Source: Pseudomonas putida
GTDB taxonomy: Bacteria; Pseudomonadota; Gammaproteobacteria; Pseudomonadales; Pseudomonadaceae
Assembly (NCBI RefSeq): GCF_028682455.1
Contig: NZ_JANHLD010000001.1
Coordinates: 1,426,001 to 1,490,000, forward strand
DNA length: 64,000 nucleotides
Reading direction: 5' to 3'
The position numbers were made by a program, and so were the translations under genes. Position 1 is the first letter of the stretch. Each line of letters begins with the position of its first letter. Positions 47,691 to 55,617 of the stretch are shown here, piece after piece. The notes beneath the pieces were generated by a model. It saw only the letters and a list, made by a program, of their open reading frames with translations. It had not been told where the DNA came from and made no database searches.

Positions 47691-47844
47691 CGGTCAACAT
47701 CGCATGGCAGAAAAAGCAGGGCGTAACTTTAGCCCAGCCGCTCTCCAAGCTGAAGAAAGTTTCATCCCGACTTGTGTTGAATCCGCGTTCCAGACGCCCC
47801 ATTTTCAGAGCATCCGAATTTTCCGGCGTGTATGAGGTTGCCCG

Positions 47845-48573
47845 ATGAACAGCGAAGAACAAACCCTGATCGATGGCCTGTTCGGCCGACTCAAGCAAGC
47901 CGACGACCCGGCCGTACCCCGGGATGCCCAGGCCCAGGCGCGTATCGCCGAGCACCTGCAGCAACAGCCTGCTGCGCCGTACTACATGGCCCAGGCAATC
48001 CTGGTTCAGGAAGCTGCCCTCAAGCGCCTGGATGAGCAGAACAAGCAACTGCAGGCCGAACTGCAGCAGGCCAAGGCGCAACCGGCGGCAGCGCCGAACG
48101 GCGGCGGTGGCTTTCTTTCCAGCCTCTTTGGCAGCAGTGCCCGCGATCCACAAGCGGCCCAGCCCCAGGCCCAGCCGGTATCGAGTGGCGGCTGGCGCGA
48201 GCCGGCGCGGTCATCCAGCCCATCTGGCTTTGCACCCCAGCAAGGCTTCAACGCCGCACCTGCTCCCGCACCGCGCGGTGGCGCCAGCAGTTTTCTTGGT
48301 GGCGCCCTGCAGACCGCAGCCGGTGTGGCCGGTGGGGTCATGCTGGCTCAGGGCATCAGCAGCCTGTTCAACCATCACGCGCAGCCCGAAGAGGTGGTCG
48401 AGGTGATCAAGGAAGAACCGGCACCTGCCAGCGATAGCGGCTGGGGCAGCAACGACGGTCAGCGCCTGACTGCCGACAACGCCAGCTATGTCAATGACCA
48501 GGGCGGCTTGATGGATGCCGATTACGGCAACGACGACGGAGGATTCTTCGACGGCGACGATAGCTTCGTTTGA
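47845..48573 (+). CDS. DUF2076 family protein
   Basis: A 242-residue protein. The first 80 residues are helical (EEQTLIDGLFGRLKQADDP...) and predicted to be a coiled coil with a Gln-rich stretch (EQNKQLQAELQQAKAQ). A Gly/Ser/Pro/Gln-rich middle (110-145) leads to a Gly/Ala hydrophobic segment (FLGGALQTAAGVAGGVMLAQGIS). The C-terminus is highly acidic (DADYGNDDGGFFDGDDSF). It fits DUF2076, a periplasmic ligand-binding-annotated family of unknown role. The ATG at 47845 lies just after a GAGGTTGCCCG ribosome site. Confidence 0.83.
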   Translation: MNSEEQTLIDGLFGRLKQADDPAVPRDAQAQARIAEHLQQQPAAPYYMAQAILVQEAALKRLDEQNKQLQAELQQAKAQPAAAPNGGGGFLSSLFGSSARDPQAAQPQAQPVSSGGWREPARSSSPSGFAPQQGFNAAPAPAPRGGASSFLGGALQTAAGVAGGVMLAQGISSLFNHHAQPEEVVEVIKEEPAPASDSGWGSNDGQRLTADNASYVNDQGGLMDADYGNDDGGFFDGDDSFV

Positions 48574-48674
48574 CCGTGCATACCCGCACTGCTTCCAGGC
48601 TGGCATACTGGGCGCCGAAACGGCCCCGGTGTGCGGCGGCCGGCAACAGCGCCGTGGCGCCAAGAGGATGAGCG

Positions 48675-49154
48675 GTGAAGAAGATCGCGGTATTCGCCGA
48701 TGTGCAAAACCTCTACTACACCGTGCGCCAGGCCTACGGCTGTCATTTCAACTATGCCGCGCTGTGGGCCGATATCAGCCAGCATGGGCAGATCGTCGAG
48801 GCAGTCGCCTATGCCATCGACCGGGGCGACAGCAAGCAGCAGCAGTTTCAGCAGATCCTGCGCAACCTCGGCTTCACGGTCAAACTCAAACCCTACATTC
48901 AACGTAGCGACGGCTCGGCCAAGGGCGACTGGGATGTGGGGATAACCCTGGATGTGATCGATGCCGCTGCCCGGGTCGACGAAGTGGTCCTGGCATCGGG
49001 CGATGGCGATTTCGACCTGTTGCTCGAACGCGTCATCAGCCGCCACGGCATCGAAGCGGTGGCCTACGGCGTACCGGGGTTGACCGCCAACTCATTGATT
49101 CGCGCCGCCAGTCGCTATGTGCCCATCGAGGGTGCCTTGCTGCTCAAGCACTAG
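48675..49154 (+). CDS. NYN-domain (LabA/PIN-like) nuclease family protein
   Basis: A 159-residue NYN domain protein of the LabA/DUF88 type. The acidic motifs that would bind Mg are VFADVQNLYY, GDWDVGITLDVIDAA and LASGDGDFDLLLERV, so the active centre looks intact. NYN proteins are RNases or NMN-handling enzymes in some systems; the substrate here is unknown. The GTG at 48675 with AGAGGATGAGCG upstream is preferred. It starts 21 bp before the DnaQ-like exonuclease gene. Confidence 0.88.
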   Translation: MKKIAVFADVQNLYYTVRQAYGCHFNYAALWADISQHGQIVEAVAYAIDRGDSKQQQFQQILRNLGFTVKLKPYIQRSDGSAKGDWDVGITLDVIDAAARVDEVVLASGDGDFDLLLERVISRHGIEAVAYGVPGLTANSLIRAASRYVPIEGALLLKH

Positions 49155-49175
49155 GTTCTACAGAGGTCGCTTTTT

Positions 49176-49778
49176 TTGGAACGTATAGCTGTCATCGACT
49201 TTGAAACCACGGGCATCTCGCCAGGCGCCGGCTGCCGGGCGACCGAAGTGGCCGTGGTCATGCTCGAACGCGGGCGTATTGTCGAACGCTACCAGAGCCT
49301 GATGAATGCAGGAGTGCCGGTGCCGGCCTTCGTCGCCGGCCTGACCGGCATCACCACCGCCATGCTGCGCAGCGCGCCCCCCATTGCCCGGGTCATGAAC
49401 GAGGTGGCCGAGTTTGTCGGTGACACGCCGATGCTGGCGCACAACGCCTCGTTCGACCAGAAGTTCTGGGACTACGAACTCGCGCAGATCGGTCGCAGCC
49501 GCAGCCAGCGGTTTGCCTGTTCGATGTTGCTGGCCCGTCGGTTGATGCCGGCCGCGCCCAACCACAAGCTCGGCACACTGACCCGCTGGGCGGGCCTGCC
49601 AGACACCGGCACTGCCCACCGTGCGATGGCCGATGCGCAAATGGCCGCCAACCTGGCCCAACACCTGGCCGGGCAATTGCGCAAGCAGGGCATCAGCACG
49701 CCTTCCCACACGCTGTTCTGCAGCCTGCAGAAAGTCCCTGCGGCGAAGATCGGCGAGGCGCTGAAGAGCTACCGCTAG
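49176..49778 (+). CDS. DnaQ-like 3'-5' exonuclease (DEDDh)
   Basis: A 200-residue DEDDh exonuclease domain with no additional domain. The motifs are intact: ExoI VIDFETTGISPG, ExoII LAHNASFDQKFWD, ExoIIIe HRAMADAQMAANLA. It is similar to DNA polymerase III epsilon or RNase T-like enzymes and may trim DNA or RNA. A TTG start at 49176 with AGAGGT upstream is used; the nearest ATG would delete ExoI. Its stop overlaps the convergent Lrp-family gene on a shared CTAG. Confidence 0.9.
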   Translation: MERIAVIDFETTGISPGAGCRATEVAVVMLERGRIVERYQSLMNAGVPVPAFVAGLTGITTAMLRSAPPIARVMNEVAEFVGDTPMLAHNASFDQKFWDYELAQIGRSRSQRFACSMLLARRLMPAAPNHKLGTLTRWAGLPDTGTAHRAMADAQMAANLAQHLAGQLRKQGISTPSHTLFCSLQKVPAAKIGEALKSYR

Positions 49779-50233
49779 GCCTTCTTGCCGTTGAGCTCCA
49801 GATGGCCCAGCGGCAATCGCCGCTCCACCGCACTGGAGAGGATGATCGAGGTTTTGCTGAAGCCGAACTGGGCAACCCGATTGATCAACTCCTCCAGCTC
49901 CGGCATTGAGCCCACGGCTGCCTGCATGATCACGCAGGGATCACCGGTGACCCGGTGACACTCGGTCAACTGGGGGATCTGGGTGAGTTCTTCGTAGGTC
50001 TGCTGATTGCCGTGGCTGGCCAGGCGCAGTTCGATCACGCACTGTATCGGCAGGCCGATCTTCTCCAGGTCGACCTTGGCCTGGTAGCCGGTGATGACCC
50101 CGCTGCTCTCCAGCTTGGCCACCCGTTCAGCGACGGCGGGGGCCGACAGATTGACCTTGCGCGCAAGCTCGGCAAAGGAGGCGCGGCCATTTTCCAGCAA
50201 GGCGCTGAGCAGCATTCGATCGTACTTGTCCAT
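49775..50233 (-). CDS. Lrp/AsnC-family transcriptional regulator
   Basis: A 152-residue regulator. The N-terminal HTH is SFAELARKVNLSAPAVAERVAKLESSGVITGYQAKV; the RAM domain has HRVTGDPCVIMQAAVGSM. It is divergent from the EamA exporter gene 152 bp away, the usual arrangement for an Lrp-family regulator of an amino-acid exporter, so regulation of that gene is likely but unproven. The intergenic stretch is relatively AT-rich and contains the probable promoters. Confidence 0.9.
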   Translation of the reverse strand: MDKYDRMLLSALLENGRASFAELARKVNLSAPAVAERVAKLESSGVITGYQAKVDLEKIGLPIQCVIELRLASHGNQQTYEELTQIPQLTECHRVTGDPCVIMQAAVGSMPELEELINRVAQFGFSKTSIILSSAVERRLPLGHLELNGKKA

Positions 50234-50385
50234 GAGCTTCCGAAGGTAGGTTTGGAATCGACGGTTTTTGGCCTGAACAAACGTGCTTTCGAAAGTGTAC
50301 TGCTCGTTTAAACAGGTTTTGTAACTTAAGTTTACGGTCGTGCCTTTCTAAACTAATCCCCCGACAATTAAAACTCGAGCCCCCC

Positions 50386-51318
50386 ATGCCTGCCTCCCGT
50401 CGCTTTCCGCTGGTGCTGATCGGCGCCTTCCTGGCCCTGTACCTGGTGTGGGGTTCGACCTACCTGGTCATTCGGATCGGCGTCGAATCCTGGCCGCCGC
50501 TGCTGATGGCGGGGGTGCGCTTCATCATCGCCGGTACCTTGCTGTACGGCTTTCTGCGCTGGCGCGGGGTGCCCACGCCCAGCTGGCCGCAGTGGCGCGC
50601 CGCCGGCATCATCGGCGTGCTGTTGCTCAGTTGCGGCAACGGCGGTGTGACCCTGGCCGAGCATGCCGGCGTGGCCTCGGGTGTTGCAGCCCTGGCGGTG
50701 GCGACCGTGCCCTTGTTCACCCTGTTGTTCGGCCTGTTCTGGGGCCATCGCAACACCCGGCTGGAATGGGCAGGGATCTTCCTCGGCCTGATCGGCATCG
50801 CTCTGCTCAACCTGGGTTCCAACCTGCAAGCCAGCCCTGCGGGCGCCGCATTGATCCTGTTTGCCGCTGCGTCCTGGGCCTTCGGGTCGGTGTGGAGCAA
50901 AAGCCTGCCACTGCCGCAGGGCCCCATGGCCAGCGCAGCGGAGATGCTTGTGGGCGGCGTCGTGCTGTTGCTGGGCAGCGCCCTGAGCGGTGAACGCATG
51001 ACCCAGATGCCGACAGCCGCCGGCTGGGGCGCGCTGGCTTATCTGGTGTTCTTCGGCTCGATCCTGGCCTTCAGCGCCTATATGTACCTGCTCAAGCACG
51101 TGCGCCCGGCAGCGGCTACCAGCTACGCCTACGTCAATCCCGGTGTGGCGGTATTGCTGGGGATTTTGTTTGCCGGCGAGCAGATCGGTTTTGAAGAGTG
51201 CGTGGCCATGGCGGTGATCATCGGCGCGGTGGTGCTGATCGGTCTTCCGCAGTGGCGCAAGCCTGCGACCGAGGTAACCAAGCCGCAACCCCAGGTACAA
51301 GGCGAGCTGTGCAAGTGA
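50386..51318 (+). CDS. EamA-family (drug/metabolite) exporter
   Basis: A 310-residue inner-membrane protein with ten TM helices in two EamA repeats (about 10-145 and 155-295). Signature regions are LYLVWGSTYLVIRIGVESWPP and the second-repeat GALAYLVFFGSILAFSAYMYLLK. It resembles YedA-type transporters; substrates are probably metabolites or amino acids. It is transcribed divergently from the Lrp-family gene. Confidence 0.9.
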   Translation: MPASRRFPLVLIGAFLALYLVWGSTYLVIRIGVESWPPLLMAGVRFIIAGTLLYGFLRWRGVPTPSWPQWRAAGIIGVLLLSCGNGGVTLAEHAGVASGVAALAVATVPLFTLLFGLFWGHRNTRLEWAGIFLGLIGIALLNLGSNLQASPAGAALILFAAASWAFGSVWSKSLPLPQGPMASAAEMLVGGVVLLLGSALSGERMTQMPTAAGWGALAYLVFFGSILAFSAYMYLLKHVRPAAATSYAYVNPGVAVLLGILFAGEQIGFEECVAMAVIIGAVVLIGLPQWRKPATEVTKPQPQVQGELCK

Positions 51319-51393
51319 TCAAGGTTTCTCAGGAAGGCGCTGGCCGAACAAGGTAAACTGCCGCCATTGCTGAATTCCCCTGACGGTACCGCT

Positions 51394-52725
51394 ATGACAT
51401 TCGCCAAACTCGGCCTGATTGAACCCTTGCTGCGCGCGCTCGAGCGCCTGGACTACAACACCCCGACGCCGGTCCAGGCCCAGGCCATTCCTGCCGTACT
51501 GGCCGGGCGCGACCTGATGGCCGCTGCACAAACCGGCACCGGCAAGACCGCAGGTTTCGCCTTGCCGCTGCTGCAGCGCCTGACCCTGGAGGGCGCCAAG
51601 GTCGCCAGCAACTCGGTTCGCGCCCTGGTGCTGGTGCCGACCCGCGAGTTGGCCGAGCAGGTACACAGCAACATTCGCGAATACGCTGAACACCTGCCGC
51701 TGAGCACCTATGCCGTCTATGGCGGGGTCAGTATCAACCCGCAGATGATGAAACTGCGCAAGGGCATCGACCTGCTGGTAGCCACCCCGGGTCGCCTGCT
51801 CGACCTGTTCCGCCAGAATGCAGTGAAGTTCAACCAGCTGCAGGCCCTGGTGCTCGATGAAGCCGACCGCATGCTCGACCTGGGCTTTGCCGAGGAATTG
51901 CGCGCGGTGTACGCCGCCTTGCCGGTACGTCGCCAGACCTTGCTGTTCTCGGCGACCTTCTCCGACGAAATCCGCCAATTGGCCGGGCAGACCCTCAACG
52001 ACCCGCTGAGCATCGAAGTCAGCCCGCGCAACGTTACCGCCAGCACCGTCAAGCAGTGGATCGTGCCGGTCGACAAGAAGCGCAAGCCGGAGCTGTTCAG
52101 CCACCTGCTGCGCAAGCAGCGCTGGAAGCAGGTGCTGGTGTTCGCCAAGACCCGTAACGGTGTCGACCAACTGGTCGAACGCCTGCGTGGCCAGGGTGTT
52201 AACGCCGATGGCATTCATGGCGACAAGCCCCAGGCCACCCGCCAGCGCGCTCTGGACAGCTTCAAGGCGCGTGAGATCCAGATCCTGGTGGCCACCGATG
52301 TGGCTGCACGTGGCCTGGACATCGACGACTTGCCGTTGGTGGTCAACTTCGATTTGCCGATCGTGGCTGAAGACTACATCCACCGCATTGGCCGTACGGG
52401 TCGTGCCGGTAATACCGGTGAGGCGATTTCGCTGGTGTGTGCCGATGAAGTCCAGTTGCTGTCGGCCATCGAGACCCTGACCCGCAAGACCTTGCCGCGC
52501 CATGAAGAGCCGGATTTCATCCCCGATCACAAGGTGCCGATGACCGACGCCAGTGGTCAGGTGCTGAAGAAACCGAAGAAGCCGAAAAAGCCCAAGGAAA
52601 GCAGCAGCAAGCGCAGCCTCGGCCGCTGGATGGACAGCGGCGATGCGCCGGCGGCAGCGCCTGCGGCCAAGCCTGTGCGCAAGGTGCCGACATTCAATAC
52701 CGGGCCGCGCAAGCGCAAGCCTTGA
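51394..52725 (+). CDS. rhlE: DEAD-box RNA helicase (RhlE type)
   Basis: A 443-residue helicase with AAQTGTGKTAGF (motif I), PTRELAEQ, DEADRMLD, SAT and YIHRIGRTGRAG. The C-terminal tail (about 390-443) is Lys/Pro/Ser-rich and probably disordered, binding RNA, as in RhlE. The start at 51394 (MTFAKLGLIEPLL) is the canonical one. Members remodel ribosome assembly or mRNA turnover. It ends 5 bp before a REP doublet. Confidence 0.92.
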   Translation: MTFAKLGLIEPLLRALERLDYNTPTPVQAQAIPAVLAGRDLMAAAQTGTGKTAGFALPLLQRLTLEGAKVASNSVRALVLVPTRELAEQVHSNIREYAEHLPLSTYAVYGGVSINPQMMKLRKGIDLLVATPGRLLDLFRQNAVKFNQLQALVLDEADRMLDLGFAEELRAVYAALPVRRQTLLFSATFSDEIRQLAGQTLNDPLSIEVSPRNVTASTVKQWIVPVDKKRKPELFSHLLRKQRWKQVLVFAKTRNGVDQLVERLRGQGVNADGIHGDKPQATRQRALDSFKAREIQILVATDVAARGLDIDDLPLVVNFDLPIVAEDYIHRIGRTGRAGNTGEAISLVCADEVQLLSAIETLTRKTLPRHEEPDFIPDHKVPMTDASGQVLKKPKKPKKPKESSSKRSLGRWMDSGDAPAAAPAAKPVRKVPTFNTGPRKRKP

Positions 52726-52730
52726 GATTG

Positions 52731-52799
52731 ATCGCGGGGCAAGCCCGCTCCTACCGGACTGTAGGAGCGGCGGTGCGACGTCTCGACTTGCCCCGCGAT
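52731..52799. repeat. REP doublet overlapping the flavoprotein gene end
   Basis: The left arm ATCGCGGGGCAAGCCCGCTC (52731-52750) and the right arm GTAGGAGCGG...CTTGCCCCGCGAT (to 52799) are inverted around a short spacer; the right arm carries a 16-nt insert relative to the copy at 61.9 kb. The right half supplies the last 16 sense codons of the convergent flavoprotein gene. Confidence 0.85.
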
Positions 52800-54028
52800 G
52801 CGATCCACTCCAGCACCCCAAGCCCGGCCTTGCGCCCGCTGGCAAAACACGCCGTCAGCAGGTAACCCCCGGTCGGCGCCTCCCAATCGAGCATCTCACC
52901 TGCGCAGAACACGCCCGGCATCTGCGTGAGCATCAAGCGCTTGTCCATCGCCTCGAACACTACCCCACCGGCCGTGCTGATCGCTTCATCCAGCGGGCGA
53001 GGGCGCACCAGTACGATCGGCAACGCCTTGACCGCCCGCGCCAGCAAGTGCGGGTCGGTAAAGGTCGGTACATCGGTCAGTTCACGCAACAACGCAGCTT
53101 TGATGCCATCCAGCCCCAACTGGCTGTGCAGGTGCTTGGCCATCGAGCGTGAGCCCCGGGGCTTTTCCAGAGCCTTTTGAATGTTATCCACAGTGCGGTT
53201 TGGCAGCAGGTCGAGCAGCACGGTGGCGCTACCGGCGGCATTGATGGCCTCGCGGATCTGCGCCGACCAGGTATACACCAGGCTGCCTTCCAGGCCCTGG
53301 GCGGTAACGATGCATTCACCCAGGCGCGGCGTTTGCCCGGCCAGGCTCAGCGCAATGTTTTTCAACGGCGCACCTGCAAATTTGCTTTTCAGCAGTTCGC
53401 TCCAGGCCTGTACCTCGAAACCGCTGTTTGCAGCCTGTAACGGCGCGACCTGCACGCCTTTATCCACAAGCCAAGGCAACCAGGCCGCGTCGGAGCCCAG
53501 CCGTGCCCAACTTCCGCCTCCAAGCGCCAGCACTGTGGCCGTCGGCTTGAGCGTCAATTCGCCCTGTGGATAACCGATTCGCAAGTCACCTTCTGCGTTC
53601 CAGCCCAGCCAGCGGTGGCGGGTGTGAATAACTACGCCGGCGTCGCGCAGGCGCTTGAGCCAGGCGCGCAGCAGGGGTGCCGCTTTCATGTCGCGAGGAA
53701 ACACCCGCCCGGAACTGCCAACGAAGGTTTCGATACCCAGGTCATGAATCCATTGGCGCAGCACGTCGGCATCGAAGCCTGCAAGCAGTTCACCGACAGG
53801 TTCGGCCCGCTCGGCATAGCGAGAGACAAAGGCAGGGTAGGGTTCGGAATGGGTGATGTTCATGCCGCCGACGCCTGCCAGCAGGAACTTGCGTCCCACC
53901 GAGGGCATGGCGTCGTACAGATCCACCGCAACGCCGGCCTGGCTGAGCACTTCAGCGGCCATCAGCCCGGCAGGCCCGCCTCCGATAATGGCAACGTGTG
54001 GGCGGTCGGCGGAGCGGGTGTCGGTCAT
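52751..54028 (-). CDS. HI0933-family flavoprotein (TIGR03862-like NAD(P)/FAD-dependent oxidoreductase)
   Basis: A 425-residue FAD protein. The Rossmann motif is IIGGGPAGLMAAEVLSQAG (14-32), followed by GGMNITHSEP, which is typical of HI0933-like flavoproteins, and a C-terminal GVFCAGEMLDWEAPTGGYLLTACFASGR. No function is firmly known. The last 16 codons (SRGKSRRRTAAPTVR end) are encoded by the REP doublet, giving a basic tail probably absent from relatives. The gene is convergent with rhlE. Confidence 0.88.
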   Translation of the reverse strand: MTDTRSADRPHVAIIGGGPAGLMAAEVLSQAGVAVDLYDAMPSVGRKFLLAGVGGMNITHSEPYPAFVSRYAERAEPVGELLAGFDADVLRQWIHDLGIETFVGSSGRVFPRDMKAAPLLRAWLKRLRDAGVVIHTRHRWLGWNAEGDLRIGYPQGELTLKPTATVLALGGGSWARLGSDAAWLPWLVDKGVQVAPLQAANSGFEVQAWSELLKSKFAGAPLKNIALSLAGQTPRLGECIVTAQGLEGSLVYTWSAQIREAINAAGSATVLLDLLPNRTVDNIQKALEKPRGSRSMAKHLHSQLGLDGIKAALLRELTDVPTFTDPHLLARAVKALPIVLVRPRPLDEAISTAGGVVFEAMDKRLMLTQMPGVFCAGEMLDWEAPTGGYLLTACFASGRKAGLGVLEWIASRGKSRRRTAAPTVR

Positions 54029-55496
54029 GGTCGGCTGCAGGCTGGGAAAAGAGCCGGCATTCTACCCCAGCACACTCCTCGGAAACACTGATCAAAAAAC
54101 GTACAGAGGTCTCAAGGCCAGGCGGTTAAAGGCCTCGGGCCGCTTTCGCTCAGGTTATCCACAGGCGGTTCCACAGTCATTGTGAGTAACCCAATACCCG
54201 GCTGGCGCTGTGGTGAAGGATGCCGTGGCGCCGGGCGAGGGCGTGGCGGTCCTTGCTGTAGCCGCCACCGATCACGCCAACCACCGGGATATCCCGTCCC
54301 AGGCATTGGCGCAGCACCAGCTCGTCGCGGGCGGCGACGCCTTCATCGGTCAGTTGCAGGTAACCCAGGGCATCGTCCTTGTGCACATCGACGCCGGCGT
54401 CGTACAGCACGATGTCCGGGCGGTACAACGGCAGTAGGTAATTGAGGGCGTCCTCGACCACCTTCAGGTAGGCCTGGTCGCCCATGCCCCGGGGCAGGGG
54501 GATATCCCAGTCGCTCTGCGCCTTGCGTGCCGGGAAGTTCTGCTCGCAGTGCAGCGACACGGTAATGGCATCGGGGGTGTCGTGCAGGATGCGGGCGGTA
54601 CCGTCGCCCTGGTGCACATCACAGTCGAAGATCAGCACCTTGTGTACCCGCCCGGCCACCAGCAGGTAATGGCTGATCACGGCGAGGTCATTGAAGATGC
54701 AGAAGCCTGCCGGATGGTCGTAGTGGGCGTGGTGGGTGCCACCGGCCAGGTGACAGGCGATGCCATGTCGCAGGGCCTGTTCGGCTGCCAGCAACGAGCC
54801 GCCGACGGCGCGTACCGTACGCCGCGCCAGTGCTTCGCTCCACGGCAGGCCGAGGCGACGCTGGTCTTCGCGAGACAACTCGCCATTCATGTAGCGCTCG
54901 ATGTAGTCGCGGTCATGGGCCAGGGCGAGGATGTCATTGGGGCAGATTTTCGGGCGCAGCAATGCCTGGTCTGTGGTCAGGCCACTGTCGACCAGGTGAT
55001 CGCGCAGCAAGCGGAACTTGTCCATCGGAAAGCGGTGGTCGGCCGGGAATTCGGGGCTGTAGTCGTCGTGGTAGATCAGCGGCAGGGGCATGGCAAGTAC
55101 TTGAGCAGGGCAGACGCCGATCTTGCCAGCAGCGGCTGCCGTTGCGCTACTTTGTAAGCAGACCAACGACTTTTCCACAGGCGAACTCGAGATGCTGGCT
55201 TCCTGGACGTTCTGGGCGTTGCTTTCAGCAGTGTTTGCGGCGCTGACGGCCATTTTTGCCAAGGTGGGCATCAGCGGTATCAACTCGGATTTCGCCACCT
55301 TGCTGCGTACCGTGGTGGTGCTGATCAGCCTGGCGCTGATTTTGTATGCCACCGGCCAGTACCAGCCATTGAGTTCGATCTCGGCGCGTAGCTATCTGTT
55401 CCTGCTGCTGTCGGGACTTGCCACGGGCGCCTCATGGATCTGCTACTTCCGTGCGCTGCAACTGGGCCAGGCTTCGCAAGTCGCGCCTGTGGATAA
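53184..55496. other. Cluster of five perfect DnaA boxes
   Basis: TTATCCACA occurs at 53184-53192, 53460-53468 and 54155-54163 on the plus strand, and as TGTGGATAA at 53565-53573 and 55488-55496. A one-mismatch TTTTCCACA is at 55171-55179. The first, second and fourth sites lie inside the flavoprotein gene, one is intergenic, and one is in the EamA-like gene. I saw no other exact copy by eye elsewhere in the window. Confidence 0.65.
54177..55091 (-). CDS. Histone-deacetylase-superfamily hydrolase
   Basis: A 304-residue zinc amidohydrolase of the acuC/HDAC fold. The catalytic histidines and acids are present: LAGGTHHAHYDHPAGFCIFND, FDCDVHQGDGTARIL, and LYDAGVDVHKDDALG. Bacterial relatives deacetylate polyamines, acetyl-lysine or acetoin-pathway proteins; the substrate here is unknown. 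The ATG at 55091 (MPLPLIYHDDYSPEF) is the usual start; the longer frame to 55352 is a non-homologous shadow of the EamA gene region. It lies divergent from the half-size EamA gene. Confidence 0.9.
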   Translation of the reverse strand: MPLPLIYHDDYSPEFPADHRFPMDKFRLLRDHLVDSGLTTDQALLRPKICPNDILALAHDRDYIERYMNGELSREDQRRLGLPWSEALARRTVRAVGGSLLAAEQALRHGIACHLAGGTHHAHYDHPAGFCIFNDLAVISHYLLVAGRVHKVLIFDCDVHQGDGTARILHDTPDAITVSLHCEQNFPARKAQSDWDIPLPRGMGDQAYLKVVEDALNYLLPLYRPDIVLYDAGVDVHKDDALGYLQLTDEGVAARDELVLRQCLGRDIPVVGVIGGGYSKDRHALARRHGILHHSASRVLGYSQ

Positions 55497-55617
55497 ACTC
55501 AGCGTGGTGCTGGTCGCCGTGCTTGGGGTCACCCTGCTCGGCGAACGGCTCGACCTGCGTCAGTGGGCCGGTATCAGCCTGGTCACTCTGGGCGTAGTGA
55601 TGCTGGCATGGCGCTGA
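55192..55617 (+). CDS. Half-size EamA/DMT family transporter
   Basis: A 141-residue protein with four or five TM helices, a single EamA repeat (LSAVFAALTAIFAKVGI; GERLDLRQWAGISLVTLGVVMLAW). Such proteins must dimerise to form a DMT transporter. The ATG at 55192 has a weak ribosome site. Its 3' end overlaps the convergent PAP2 gene by 35 bp, unusual among the pairs here. Confidence 0.85.
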   Translation: MLASWTFWALLSAVFAALTAIFAKVGISGINSDFATLLRTVVVLISLALILYATGQYQPLSSISARSYLFLLLSGLATGASWICYFRALQLGQASQVAPVDKLSVVLVAVLGVTLLGERLDLRQWAGISLVTLGVVMLAWR

